Below, piece by piece: positions 40,211 to 52,794 of a DNA stretch of 64,000 bases; position 1 is the stretch's first letter, and each line of letters opens with the position of its first letter. The stretch is taken from the NCBI GenBank assembly GCA_022496185.1, contig WTXG01000014.1, forward strand, positions 248,001-312,000, written 5' to 3'. A program made the position numbers and the translations under genes. The notes beneath the pieces were generated by a model. That model saw nothing but the letters and a program-made list of their open reading frames with translations, made no database searches and had not been told where the DNA came from. The stretch is from Multifurca ochricompacta. Lineage: Eukaryota > Basidiomycota > Agaricomycetes > Russulales > Russulaceae.

Positions 40211-41880
40211 TCACGTCAGGTCAAGCGCGCGCTCTTTGCCTTTACGTATTGGAGATGGCGTGAGTTCTGGTCCCCGTGAGCGTGGGGAAAGCCCAAGTCC
40301 CGCGCGTATAGGTGTTGCGGGTGGAGATGAAGGGTCGCCAGATGCCGCCTCGGTGAGAAGGAATTCCACCCAGAGACGAGAAAAGGACTGAGTGACTCTT
40401 AAGTACTGTTACCAAAGTAGATATATTGCCCCGTACCTCCGTCTCATCTGTCTTCTCGAGCTCGAGCGGACGTGGGCGTTGGCGCGCTGGCGAGTTTGCA
40501 GACGAAGGAAGATTGGTGCCTATACGTTGCAGACCAGCGCGTACACGCTCCTCGTCAGACCATGAGAGGATAGAAGCGAGGAGCCCAAGCATCTCGAATC
40601 GCTTCGTATCTTCCCGCGGCGTGTTGAGGAAAGTGAGTAATACGTTAGTTACCAGCCTGCGATCAACATTCGTATTCGCAGCTCCACGGCGCAGGCGGCG
40701 CAGAGCCTCCATTAGATGTTCATTGATAATTACCGCTAATGTGTGATGGTGCTTAAGTAAATTTACACACGAGACCGAATGATGAGGGCCTCAAACACAC
40801 CTTCGTGGCGAAGCTTACCGATGAGAAGTGTCTTCTCTTTCACCTCCTGCTCTAGCGCCTGGGTCCTTGTATTATTGACCGCATTTTCTTCCAATTGAAG
40901 CTATCGCTGCCAGTCAGTCACCTTTGACCAGACGGAAATGTCGCACAGAGAGTATACCTCCGCCTGTAACGCGCGATGTTTGTACTCGGCGAGAGACTGC
41001 GTGATGTTAACCAACTGAGCCTCTCGCTCGCTCACCGCTTGCTGCAATTCATGGTCCTTTGCTGATGCTGGGATCAGCGTTGTAAAATACAACGTGACAT
41101 CACGACACACCGCTCTGGAAGTCTTCAAGGACAACTTGCAAGTTGTTTGCGCGCTCTGCCTCGGCATCTCTAGTCGCCGCATCACGTTCGCTTGCTTCTT
41201 TCGTCAACGCCAGCTCGCGATAGGTTGCATCAAACGTCACGCGTATCTCCTCCACACGCACCCGCTGGGTCATTGCCTCGGCTTCCCAGTCATCACGCGC
41301 CGTGCGGGTACGCTCAAGCTCAGCGCGTGCCTCCCGAAGCGCATGCTCTCGCTGCAAGGACTCCTCTGAGGCCTCTTGTCGCATCGCGTCGAGCTCCCGT
41401 GTTGCACGCTCTGCTTCTGCGTTCGAAGCAAGAACTTCAGCCTGCAGTGCTTCGACGGTCGACATGATGTCTTCGTTTTGTGCAGTGAGTTGGGCTATTT
41501 GCTGTTCGCGTCGGTCGAGCTCTTCCTACAGGAGCACGTGAATACCAATCCAAGATAAGGGTTTGAGTGTACTTACTGCGTCCTGCTTCAACTTATTCCC
41601 TAAGGTGTTGCGCATAGTTTGGAGCTTGCCAAGTAGATTCCGGTATTGTGCTGCAAATTCATCTCTTTCCTCGCGTGTACGTTCGAGCTCCTGCTGGAGT
41701 TTACTTATTGGATCGAGGTCATCCTCACCACTCTTATTGTGTATGCCGTTGACTGCCGCCTTGAATCCATTGACCGTTGGTGGGGGAGATGAGGTTGATG
41801 GAAGCTGACCCTCTAAGGGTAGGTGGAGGTCAGCAAGAGACTGAGATGAAGAATTTGGTGTGTGAGTATCTGTAGTCATG
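40211..41880 (-). CDS. RUD3: Rud3-like golgin with GRAB domain
   Basis: Rud3 is a cis-Golgi coiled-coil tether recruited by Arf1 through its GRAB domain. The first ATG (41880) gives MTTDTHTPNSSSQSLADLHL. The middle is almost all coiled coil (KLQQELERTREERDEFAAQY, ELDRREQQIAQLTAQNEDIM, EALQAEVLASNAEAERATRE, and so on). The GRAB domain is plain: VIINEHLMEALRRLRRG, VDRRLVTNVLLTFLNTPRED and KRFEMLGLLASILSWSDEER at about 40530-40770. The C-terminal exon (SFSRLWVEFLLTEAASGDPS ... KGKERALDLT) ends at the stop at 40211. All introns join in frame. Confidence 0.9.
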
Positions 41881-43035
41881 ATGCCTGCCGACACGTTGCA
41901 AGGTTGTATTGTGTTGTTCGTTGGCTGTGGCTGGCTATTCAGTCGAGTTCGAGTGCCTGATCTGATCCATGAGAGTGAGCGAGTGAACCGTGAAGGCTGA
42001 TATTTGGAGTATAGACACTCAGTCCTGTGCCTGTGCAGCCACGTGCTTTCAATTATAATTTCATTTCCTATTATCCCTCTCCCACCCTATTCCCAAATCC
42101 CCCATCCTCCATCCCCCCCCCCCCTCATGGGTCCTGTTTACCTGGTTGCCAAGTAAGAACGCTAGATAGATTAAAAAATGTTCTATGCCCCTCGCTAGCT
42201 ATGCGTCGGCTGAACCCGTCGTTTCTCAGTCTCAGTGCAACTACCCTGCACTGTAAAAAAGTTCAGAACTAACGTTGCCAACTCTTGGTGGATACATTGT
42301 GGTACAGAATAGGTCTCTTCTCGTGTAAACCTTCCAGATTTTGGGTATTGTTGGCATGTTGATTTGCACTCAGAACATCCCCCATGTCATTTGCCTACCT
42401 CCGGCCGCCTAAATGGCGCATAAAGTGTCAGTTGTTCACCCGCCGCCCTTATCCCTTCGGTTCGGTTTAATGTTATCCCCATATATGTATCTAACCCCTG
42501 CTGCTAAACAGTAGATAATACCCCTCGATCCAGCAAAGTTTCAAGAAACCGCTCCTTGTTGGCGAATCCACGTGGTATCTGCTCGACTATTTTGCTTTAG
42601 AAGAGGAACGTAGCGATGGGCGGACGCTCTCATGACCATTTTTAGTGATGGCTTAGGTGGCAAGGTTTTACCGGCATCCCACCGTTGTGTACGGATCTTG
42701 TGTAATGCAAAGTGGAACAGCCGACATCCCACTGTGCTGTAAATGCCGCACCGCACCAAGAGTAGGATGCACCCCTCAACCGTGCGATGATTGAGCATCG
42801 TTGACAACCATTAAATTTGACTCTGAAAAACAATGGCCATACGGTATCGGTCAGTAAAATTGCCGACTGCATAGACGACATTAAGGAAATCTCATCTGCG
42901 TCGATGCCGCCGTTCGTCTTGTAACGACATGGAGTATATAGTATGGTGCTAATACTAATGGCCATACATTAACACAATCTTAGCGATATGCACAATGGTG
43001 GTCGACCACATACGCCCGAAGATCCGAGGCTACTG
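41881..43035. other. Intergenic, no supported gene
   Basis: About 1.15 kb with a 12-base C-run at 42113-42124 and only short frames on both strands. It holds the RUD3 promoter on its left side and the 3' end of the CHAT gene on its right. Confidence 0.5.
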
Positions 43036-46000
43036 TTACACTCCGTAATGAACAAAATTCACCCACCGTTCTAACATCATTCCTTCTGCTGCAATTTCTG
43101 TGTCGCACCCTGAAGTGCCCTCGCCGACTCTCACACAAAAGCATATTGCCATTTTCTTCGGAAGAAAACATATACCTATATAAGTGTGCAGACAGGTCCC
43201 TGCCGTCAGTGTCAGCCATTGCCCACATTGTGCCAAACACGCTGCGAAACCCGCAGTACTGCATTGCTACAGTTAGGTGCAATGCCTCATCATCAATTCC
43301 GCGGTATGACAGGCTGAGAGAAAGGCAAACTCAGCGATAGGGAGACGGGAGCGTACGATATCGAGAAGGGTGAGCCGATTATTGTCATGCAACTCGAACG
43401 ACGCATCAAATGACTTTCCTGGTTCCAAATGTCCGTGGCACCCAAAGTGAGAAAAGTGATGCTTTTGGAGACCTTGCGTTACCGCCGTCCGTGTTGCCTC
43501 CTTTAGAACGAGGCTGGTCGCCGGGATCCCAACGGTCCTTATCACCTCTATACCCCCCTTGACACCCTGGAGATATGCATCTGGTTGACCGACCATGAGC
43601 AATGAAGGTGCAAGATTGAATATCTGAGTGATAGGTGTACGAGACGCGATCAATGCGCGCCCAGTGTTGGCGTGTATGAGCACACATATAAGTCCCAGAA
43701 ACACCGTTTCTGGTTGTCATCTGATGAAATTGGTCCCATGGCGTGAAGGGGCAGTGAACAGAAAACGGACGTCGGGCACCACCAAATTCGTGATTGCTCA
43801 GGTATGTGTAGCTCTCGAAGCCTATCGATGACCGGCTTACCGACGAGCTCGTGCAATTCTTCAAGGACGGAGCGCAGGGCGCGGTGGTAGTGCTTCGATT
43901 CTAGCGCGTGATCTTCGCGAGTACCCAAAAGCCTGGATGCGAGAGCATTCGCGCGTTCGTAAAATTCCGTAGTAGTAGGGACGAAGGAAGGAAATGCGTC
44001 ACGGACACGCTCTTTCAGTATGTGACTGAACTGGTCAACATTTTCGTGGGCTCTCGCCGTATCGGGAGGGATCTTCGCATCTTCATATAGTGGGATGGAG
44101 GTAGTGACGTCCTCTAAGGACTGACTGACTTTCAGATATCTGTCCGCAAGAATGGGGTCAACCTTGCGAAGCTGATCTGCTGAAGTGTGCAGACAGCGCA
44201 TTTCAGACCAGAGGATGGCTCTGCCCTGCTCGAGTATCTCAACGGCCAGTCCCAGTTGATCCCTCTCGATAAGGTAGGATGCATACTCCAGTGGTATCCG
44301 CATCTGGGTCCCAAGTTCTCGATGATGGTGTGCTGTTTCAACAGTAGATCTTACAGCTAAGGAACTCTGCATCACCGACAGAGCACTGTTATATACCAGT
44401 AATGTTGAAGGATGTCCGAAATGTCGTGCAGCTTTCGCCCAGATGCATGCAATATAGAATCTACCAGATGGGCCATCGAAACACTCTTGAAATGCTGTTT
44501 TGAACATGGCTATAGATTCATTTAGGTTCTCTATATGGCCGAGCTGTAGGCAGCAGAGACTCAAAGAGGTGGGAAGTATTCGGAGTAGCAGAGCGGGACG
44601 TTTTTTGGGGTTTGGTCCTAAGGGCGCTTCTCTTCTGCAGATGCCGATAGACTTCTCAAGGAATTTCTCTCGGCCGCTCCACATGAAAACTAGCTGAAGG
44701 CTAATAGCCATGTCAGCTGCGTATCCATGGCTTCCAAGAGTGTGCCCGTCATGCTGATGTTGCAATTGCAGTTCGGAATCTGGTTCGGAGGTTCATAGAA
44801 TGCGTCACGTTAAGCGAGATTCAGAGCAAGACCGCAAAGTTGAAGAAAGGCTCCGAAGCGATTCGGAGCGAGTTTGCTCGTCGATAAAAGAATCGTTTGA
44901 TGATACTTGATTGCCTCCTCGAGATCCACTATTTCGTCACTGTGCGCGCATTTTGTTAGATAAATGAGGTAACTATTGAGAAGTGCTTCGCGATGTTCAG
45001 ACTGGTCTGGCCGAGTTCTGGCGTGTCATTCATGGCTACGCTGAATTTCTTCTTCCAATGCTGCTGTCGGGCCGTCCGCATGGATAAGGGATAGTATAGT
45101 GCTTGTCGGTCCATTGTTACTATCCCGGAGAGACTGAAGACTCTCAGATGGGTACAAGCTACGTGCTTCCTCGGCGCACAATTCAGCCTCCCTGAGGCAT
45201 TCCTAGTGGCCGAAATACTCGTAGCGTTCCCGGAGTAACATAGCTAAAGTGTACAGACACATGAAACGGTACTGGAGGCCCTTGTGGCAAGCAGCTGAGA
45301 GATGCGCGACAACCGGTGATTGTTTCCTCGAGGATGTCCAATTTGTCACTCGCAGATTGGAAAACGGCGAGAAATGCGATGGTTATCTGAGCTATAGATC
45401 TCATGTAGTGGCCGGAGGGTAGGAGAGGGAGATACTCATCGTACAACGCCATAATACTTTTGGACCATACCGGTCCGGAATGCGTGGCAGCTATGGAGGA
45501 TGGCCAATACCGGTTGACAATTCTGGATAATCCCTGGGTTGGCAGAGTCCACGTCCTTTTCGCAGGTATTCCTCTACTTGCTCAAAAAGCTCTGATTGCC
45601 CGCTTCGGATAAGCCTACTAGCAATAGCCAATGCCAATCTCAAAAGGACACTTGCAGTGTATTCTTCTGAAAGATGCCAAGTGACACAGCTGATGTAGAG
45701 CGCCCGCACCTCTTCAATGTTCTCTTGATCGCTAGCTGGATCTAGCGCCGACTTATAACAGTGCATTCGCAAATTCGGCGGCAACCTGCGAAAACTGGGT
45801 CCCGGTATCCATGAGTGGAAGGTACAAAAGGGGGCAAAAGCATTTGATCCCATAATCCAGGTCCGAAGGTTGGTGAATACGCTCGAAGCGACGTACAACG
45901 GCACATGTGAGCAAGTAGAACACGCCAACAATGTTTAGGCGTACGCCATCCACGACACGGAATGGGAGAGGCGCTTTCGTGAGATGGAGAACAATGTCAT

Positions 46001-46120
46001 TGAGATCCGAAGTCTGATACGAGAGATTGTCAAAATGATGAAATTTTTCGCTGGCCAGACGGAGAAAGTGAGGACGGTCCGGATGCGACAGAGGGCATGA
46101 GGAGAGCAGGCTTTCGCCAT
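43036..46120 (-). CDS. TPR-like CHAT-domain protein (caspase-like protease fold), frame-broken
   Basis: The C-terminal third is a CHAT domain: IFNLAPSLLMVGQPDAYL, then HHFSHFGCHGHLEPGKSFDA with the predicted catalytic His near 43435-43437, and AEFAFLSACHTAE with the predicted catalytic Cys at 43309-43311. The family's C-terminal segment follows (AMQYCGFRSVFGTMWAMADT, LERWVNFVHYGV, stop at 43036). Upstream helical segments are TPR-like (IAMFKTAFQECF, YIACIWAKAARHFGHPSTLL, LGLAVEILEQGRAILWSEMR). CHAT proteins are putative cysteine proteases of clan CD; many fungi have large families of unknown substrate, and bacterial TPR-CHAT proteins act in defence. The frame breaks at about 43115, 43292, 43656 and 45775, and probably elsewhere, so either the sequence or the gene is damaged. 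The 5' end is unresolved and may extend to about 46490. Confidence 0.68.
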
Positions 46121-46850
46121 TAGTGATCCACTTATAAAACGCTGGTCTTCTTTGTTCTGCTCGTGTTATTAGGGCTTCCTAGCGGAGGGGGCAGAGAGGA
46201 TCTCACCTCGCGCACTTTGGCAAGTTCCAGACCACCTGTATATGGCTCGTCCACAATCATCTAAGTTGAGAGAAGGGTGTATCAACTCTGAGATATTAGC
46301 AGACAGGGTTCCTACACTCACTTTGCATAGCCTAGACAATGTAGCAGAGTCAACCGTGAGCTCGCTGCCAACTATATGGGTTTGTGCGATAATTATCCTC
46401 AGCAATAGCGGGGATACATGTGAGCAGCAGCTTGGATTACAATTCGACCGATACACCCTTCAACTTGACTATCACTTGAGAAGCAGCTGAAAGCAAAAGG
46501 GGCACCCCAAGGAAGTGTACTTATAAATGAATGGGTAGTCAGTTGGAATGTAGATGGTGCGGTATCAACGTGCTAGAAAGCAAGGGAAACCCTAAAACAA
46601 CTTGGGCGTGGTTCACCGTCATGACAGCCCGTGGAACGTTGGCAATCATCAATTAAGTAATTACAACAACCAACGGCTGCAGGGCGTGATACTGTTGAGT
46701 GTGTATGCATTGACGAAGACCAAACGAGACTCGTTAACTTTGCGTAGAATGATGGTGTAGATAAATCCACCTCATCTGTCAATATAAAAAAGCCCTCCTA
46801 CAATACAACAGAAATACAAACTAGAGGAAAACAAAACAATAGATAACGGT
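46121..46850. other. Region between CHAT gene and histone H2B
   Basis: A minus-strand frame at 46169-46456 might hold 5' exons of the CHAT gene, but no convincing start or join was found. The remainder looks non-coding and holds the H2B 3' flank. Confidence 0.35.
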
Positions 46851-47463
<613 letters not shown>

Positions 47464-47779
47464 TACAAACAAAAAAAAGGTAGGGCAAAGGGCAACGAGC
47501 GGTGACAGTTGTAAAGACGGATAATTGGCAGAACGACAGCTCCTTTATATAGTTACACGTGACTTTGTGACTATTTGTACACCTCAACGACGCGTGACAC
47601 GACGCGTTCGGGTTTGTTGATTACTGAACTTTAATTTGCTTGTGGTCATTCTTCCCCTACTATTTAAGTCTTCTATTCACTTCAATCTTCAATCTATCCT
47701 TTCGTTATCCTTCCTTTCTCTCTCTCTCTATCCATTATCCATCTCCCCCTTACACTCTCATTCCTATCACTCAACAATC
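47464..47779. promoter_or_regulatory. Divergent histone H2A/H2B promoter with two ACGCGT (MCB) boxes
   Basis: This is the shared upstream region of the histone pair. It carries a 9-base direct repeat ACGACGCGT at 47587-47595 and 47599-47607, each copy containing ACGCGT, the MluI cell-cycle box bound by MBF in yeasts. A TATA-like ACTATATAAAGGA on the minus strand (about 47540-47552) serves H2B, and TATTTAAG (47661-47668) serves H2A. A CACGTG lies at 47556-47561. G1/S control is inferred. Confidence 0.7.
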
Positions 47780-48355
<576 letters not shown>

Positions 48356-48650
48356 ACGCCATATCTTTGTATCATTACTGTATCACTATACCTTCCATCG
48401 TATTATTCTATCTGGGTGCTTTTCTTTTGCGTGCTTAAGATACGAGTGAATGAGTTTGTCGATTTCCTGATTTTATAATGACTTCGTTCTTTGCATGAAT
48501 GAGGCGGCTGCTTCGATACCAATATCCTACGAATGACGAATGATATTACAATATATTAAATAAATATATATGTAGCCAGCCGGGGGAGTAGGAAGGATCT
48601 GTATGTGCATGCATATATTCGGTCTGGGTTGGCCTGAATGACCTATGTCT

Positions 48651-51600
48651 TTACGCCCGTAAAAGCCAACCCACGTCAAGTCCCGTCATCGAGCGCATCC
48701 CTTCTGGATAGCACCTATTACTTTCTCTAAGCAACACCGCGATTTGCGTACACGTGTCTCTTGGGTACATCAACTGTTCTGCTTGTGGGAAACCAGGATA
48801 CCGATCCAGCAAATATCCAAGATCCGTGTGCGACATCGACGGGCCGAGGATTTTAAACAACACCTTGGCGGCTTGTATTGTGCCACGCTCGGGAAGGAGG
48901 TAGCTTCTACTGGCCTTGTATGAAAGGCGCATGCTTGGTTTGAAAAGCCACAACTGGAATTTTTTTCGAGGGATGAGTTCGGCAGGGTTCGAGTGTAAAA
49001 TTTGTGGGAGGCACGTACAAGAATCCGCGGTCGCTCTTCCTCTTCGTCTAGAATGATGAAGCGATATATAGCATGTGCGCGTGCGAGTTCTGCCATATCT
49101 TCGACAATGAACGCAGAGAGCGGTATCCGGCATGGCCTGTGACACGGACACCGTTCAGCCAGGAACTAGAAGATAGTTGAACAAGCAGGACTTACTCAGC
49201 GGATGGACTAACAGGCCGTATTGCATACTTGACAAGCCTGTACACAGTGGCCGTCTCGCCAAACTCTGTTACATGGTCCTGACAGCGTCCGCTCAACGTC
49301 CCACACATACATCGGACCGATCGCCATTCCTCTCCCTGCTGCGAGTGCAGTGTCAATAAAACGGGATCCCAAACGAAACGACATCAAAAAAAGGGTGAGA
49401 AACATGTGTCCTCGTGCGTAGCTCCCGCAGACGGTTACCTCAGCAACACGAGAGTTGTTAGACGAGCAACCAGCAGGGATTCTTCTAGGACGGTTTGTAT
49501 CAGCCGAAAGTAATACCTGCCCCCCCCGCCATCCCGACCTTGCCTTCCTTCGCTGCTAGCAACAATCAAAACCATCATGGGCTTCGAATGTACGAGCGAG
49601 TGAAGAGGGTCAGAGGGTCAGAGTGGTAGAGGCGACCGCCGGTAAGGTGGTTTGCCGGCGCCAGCCTTCTTTACGTCCATCGATCGATGCGAAACCATAC
49701 TGCTACATATAACACTCGAAAGAGAAACTCACCTTGAGCTTCTCCACGGGCCGCAAGTTGGCGCTCACAGCCGCAGACTTATCAAACAGGATATAACTCC
49801 CTCCCACTAATGCCTGCCCACTGTGCGGCCAAAATCCCTTCGCGTGTCGCGCGACTTGCGCGCTGAGTCCCTGATCTGTATGACACATCCATGCATCCAC
49901 AAGCTCCGCCCAGTGCTCGCTTGGTAGATCGTCATACCGCGTAATCCGCGCTCCATGTATGAGCGGCAACGAACAGGACGCACAAATAAAGCTTGTTGGG
50001 GAACGCGCACGGAGCTGCTCCGCATCGAGAAGCGGAAGTGGTTCCGTTTTGAGCGACGGGTTGTCCAAGGCAGCAACCTTAACCTCGTAGTGCAAGCCCT
50101 GCACGCGCACTTCCTGTGTGCCAAGTTTTGTGCAGGCAGGTAGCGCAAGGGCCGGAGACTCTATTGAGCCACTGCGCAAGACAAGAGCGGACCCCAGCCC
50201 TTCTGCAACGTTGTGGGAATTAGCGACGACGGACGCCTCCAGGTTAACTCCAGGCGTGAGGCCGGAGACACTGAGAAAGGCGAGGACGTGGCGAAGATTC
50301 TCATGGTATTCCGCTACATATGACACTTGTAAATCCGACGAAGCTGGATGATATGAGTCAGGTGAAACGGATGCACAAATAAAAAAGGGAAAAAAAAACG
50401 GACTGAACGAAGAACCTTTCCCAGCTGAGCTAGACCGACGCGACAATGACAATGTCCCCCTGACCGAGCGAGTTGCGTTTTCTGCATTTGCTAACTTCGA
50501 ACTAGTAGGCAACAGCCAGTTCAGCGCAGGTGCGGACATGCTGCGAGTACGCAAGCCCTTGAGCGATTTGGATCGTAGAAGTGGCGATGGGCCAGGCGTC
50601 GAAGGAGAAGGGCGATACTCTCGCGCAGCTTCATCAAGGGAAAGAAGGGCACTTGGGTCTGGTGGAGGCTGATGTGCAGGTGGAACGGATTCCCGAATAA
50701 ACTCTGGAAGAGTTAGCAATGCGTCGGGGTCTTTTACACGGAGAGTGGAAAAGGCTGCGTCCTGCGCATGTATGCGGCGCGCACCGGAATGTTCGGCCAG
50801 CTTGTCGACAAATTCCTGTCGCTGATTGAAAAGCAGGGAAGCGCACATCAGCAAAGTCCCATATAGCATGGGGCGACGGACAAAGTATACCTTCAGAACG
50901 TCGCGCTGGCGGGCACGCTCGACGCGTGCGTCCATGTCCCCCAAAACGACTGTCTGATTTACTAGCTTTCGTTCAGATGCACGTCCAATCATATCAACAA
51001 TGCGCTCCAGCTCGCGTTCTTTCTGCTTCCCTGTAGAAGCAGGGGCGGCCGGCATGGTTCGAGCGCTTTCAAGTCGTTGGAGTTTGGATGAATTGAGCTC
51101 GACACGTTGATTGTGTAGTTGGGGCGCCACTCGGTATAGCCGGTCAATAGCCATGGTCACGGCATCCAAATCGAGTCGCATCTTTTCATCTATGGAGATA
51201 CGACTGTGACCTGAGAAACTTGCCAGAGTCTTGGTATCATCAAACATCAATGATTCCTGGTCAGGATCATAGCCTGGGGGAAGCTCATTATCGTGACTTA
51301 AAAGGCGATATTGTGGAGGGTCTGAAGGGCTAAGGCGTGGTCGCTCCTCTTCGCGTTGGTTGCAGAGACTAAGTACAGTTTCGAGGTTCTCTTCAAGACG
51401 GAGCCAGAGCAGCGCTTTCTCCACAGCGACAACGGGGGGTAATGGCCTTTCGGAATCGGACTGATCGTGGTGCTGTGATTGAAACTCGCTTAGTTGCCGA
51501 GCCAAAGCATCGAGGTTTCCCACTGAGGGGACGGAGGCATCACCGGCCCAAGCCGGTGCCGGTGTGGAGGACGAGGGCGACGATAGGCTGAGTACAGATA

Positions 51601-52277
51601 ATCTGTTAAGATCAGTGAGGAGGGAGACGAGAGCGTGGGAAAGCCGGGCGTCCTGAGTCTGCAAAGACGGACTTAGAGCATCGACATGTCCGGAAAGTTC
51701 ATGCAGGAGGGTTGCCTCGTCGTCCGTTGGAGAGACTTGAATCATTTCTGTGTTGAACCTCGAGTTACGTAGATTCGCGACGAGAGTACGTAATGATGTG
51801 TTTGAGCTAGAGGGAGTAAAGGATGTAGTCGGGGACGAAGAGGAGGAAGAATGACGCTGGGTTTGTATATATGGGGAGAATGGAAAAAGTAAGTCGTTGA
51901 GAGTAGTAAGGACGGAGACTTGGACGCGTGTTATTGAAGGTATGACATCCTGATTGTAGATTTGAAGCTTGTACGCAAAATAAGGGTGCATAGACAAGCA
52001 AGGGAGTTACCTGAGATGTGTTGGGAGAGTCTTCATCAGAATTTGGGAGTATTTCCTTAAAAGATTGAGCTTCCAATGGGCGCGACGAAAGCTCCTGATC
52101 TAAGGAGGCTGGTGTGATAGGATGGTGTGGAACAGTTGAGTGGGACTGGGAAGACCGGAGTATGTATGCGCGGTCAGTAGAGGAAAAAGGAGCGGGGATA
52201 GAGGAGGAAAGGGTTATCAAGTTATCATCAGTTGTAACCGATTGAGACTTTGTGAGAGTAGCCATAGCCATAGTCAT
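48651..52277 (-). CDS. UBE3D-like HECT-type E2-binding protein with long N-terminal extension
   Basis: The C-terminal part matches the HECT-like ubiquitin-conjugating-enzyme-binding family (UBE3D). It shows two zinc-site-like Cys pairs (SFICASCSLPLIHGARITRY and RSVRCMCGTLSGRCQDH), the DLPSEHWAELVDAWMCHTDQ block, YRLVKYAIRPVSPSAE, IPLSAFIVEDMAELARAHAI, LLWLFKPSMRLSY and the end GMRSMTGLDVGWLLRA. These proteins bind E2s and have been linked to cyclin B ubiquitination. Upstream, joined in one frame by introns at about 50322-50421, 50824-50892 and 51957-52010, sits a region of roughly 500 residues with a helical block (LDAVTMAIDRLYRVAPQLHN, ERIVDMIGRASERKLVNQTV) and Ser-rich linkers. I do not recognise that region. 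The start near 52277 (MTMAMATLTKSQSVT) has three possible Met codons. Confidence 0.8.
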
Positions 52278-52794
52278 GAAAGTGAAGTGAATGAAAGGGT
52301 GAAGAGAGTGGGGGAGGCGGGGAGGGTGTTCAAGGGTGGCTTAGTTGGATTTCGTTCGCTGGCTGACCTTGTCCCTGCCTTGCCCTGACCCTGACCATCT
52401 CAACGCGGTGGCGGTGGAATAGTGTAAAAAAGAAGGGGGGAGGGAGAAAGGGATTATTATTCCCACGTTACACGTGATCTGGGTGTAGAGATCCCATGAC
52501 AAGCCAAGCATTTTAATCACTTGCACTAGCTCAACACGACCAACCCACCCACCATTATTATGTTATGTGTGCCGCCATGTTGCTTTCCCTCAGCGAACCA
52601 TTGTCGCATTGCTTACCCTCGCCATTCCAGCGAATCGATTGAATTTTATTTCCTCCTTTCACCTCGTTCACCGTCATTCATTCACGTCTTCACCATCTCA
52701 ATAATATATATATTCTGTGACCGTGCTGCAATCCATACACGCACACATTATATGAACTTTACGGCTCTAAGCTAGACCCCACCTCTTCACAATC
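52278..52794. other. Divergent promoter region of UBE3D-like gene and WD40 copy 1
   Basis: There are 517 bases between divergent start codons with no coding character. A TAATATATATAT stretch near 52700-52712 could be a TATA element for copy 1, about 90 bases before its ATG. Confidence 0.5.
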
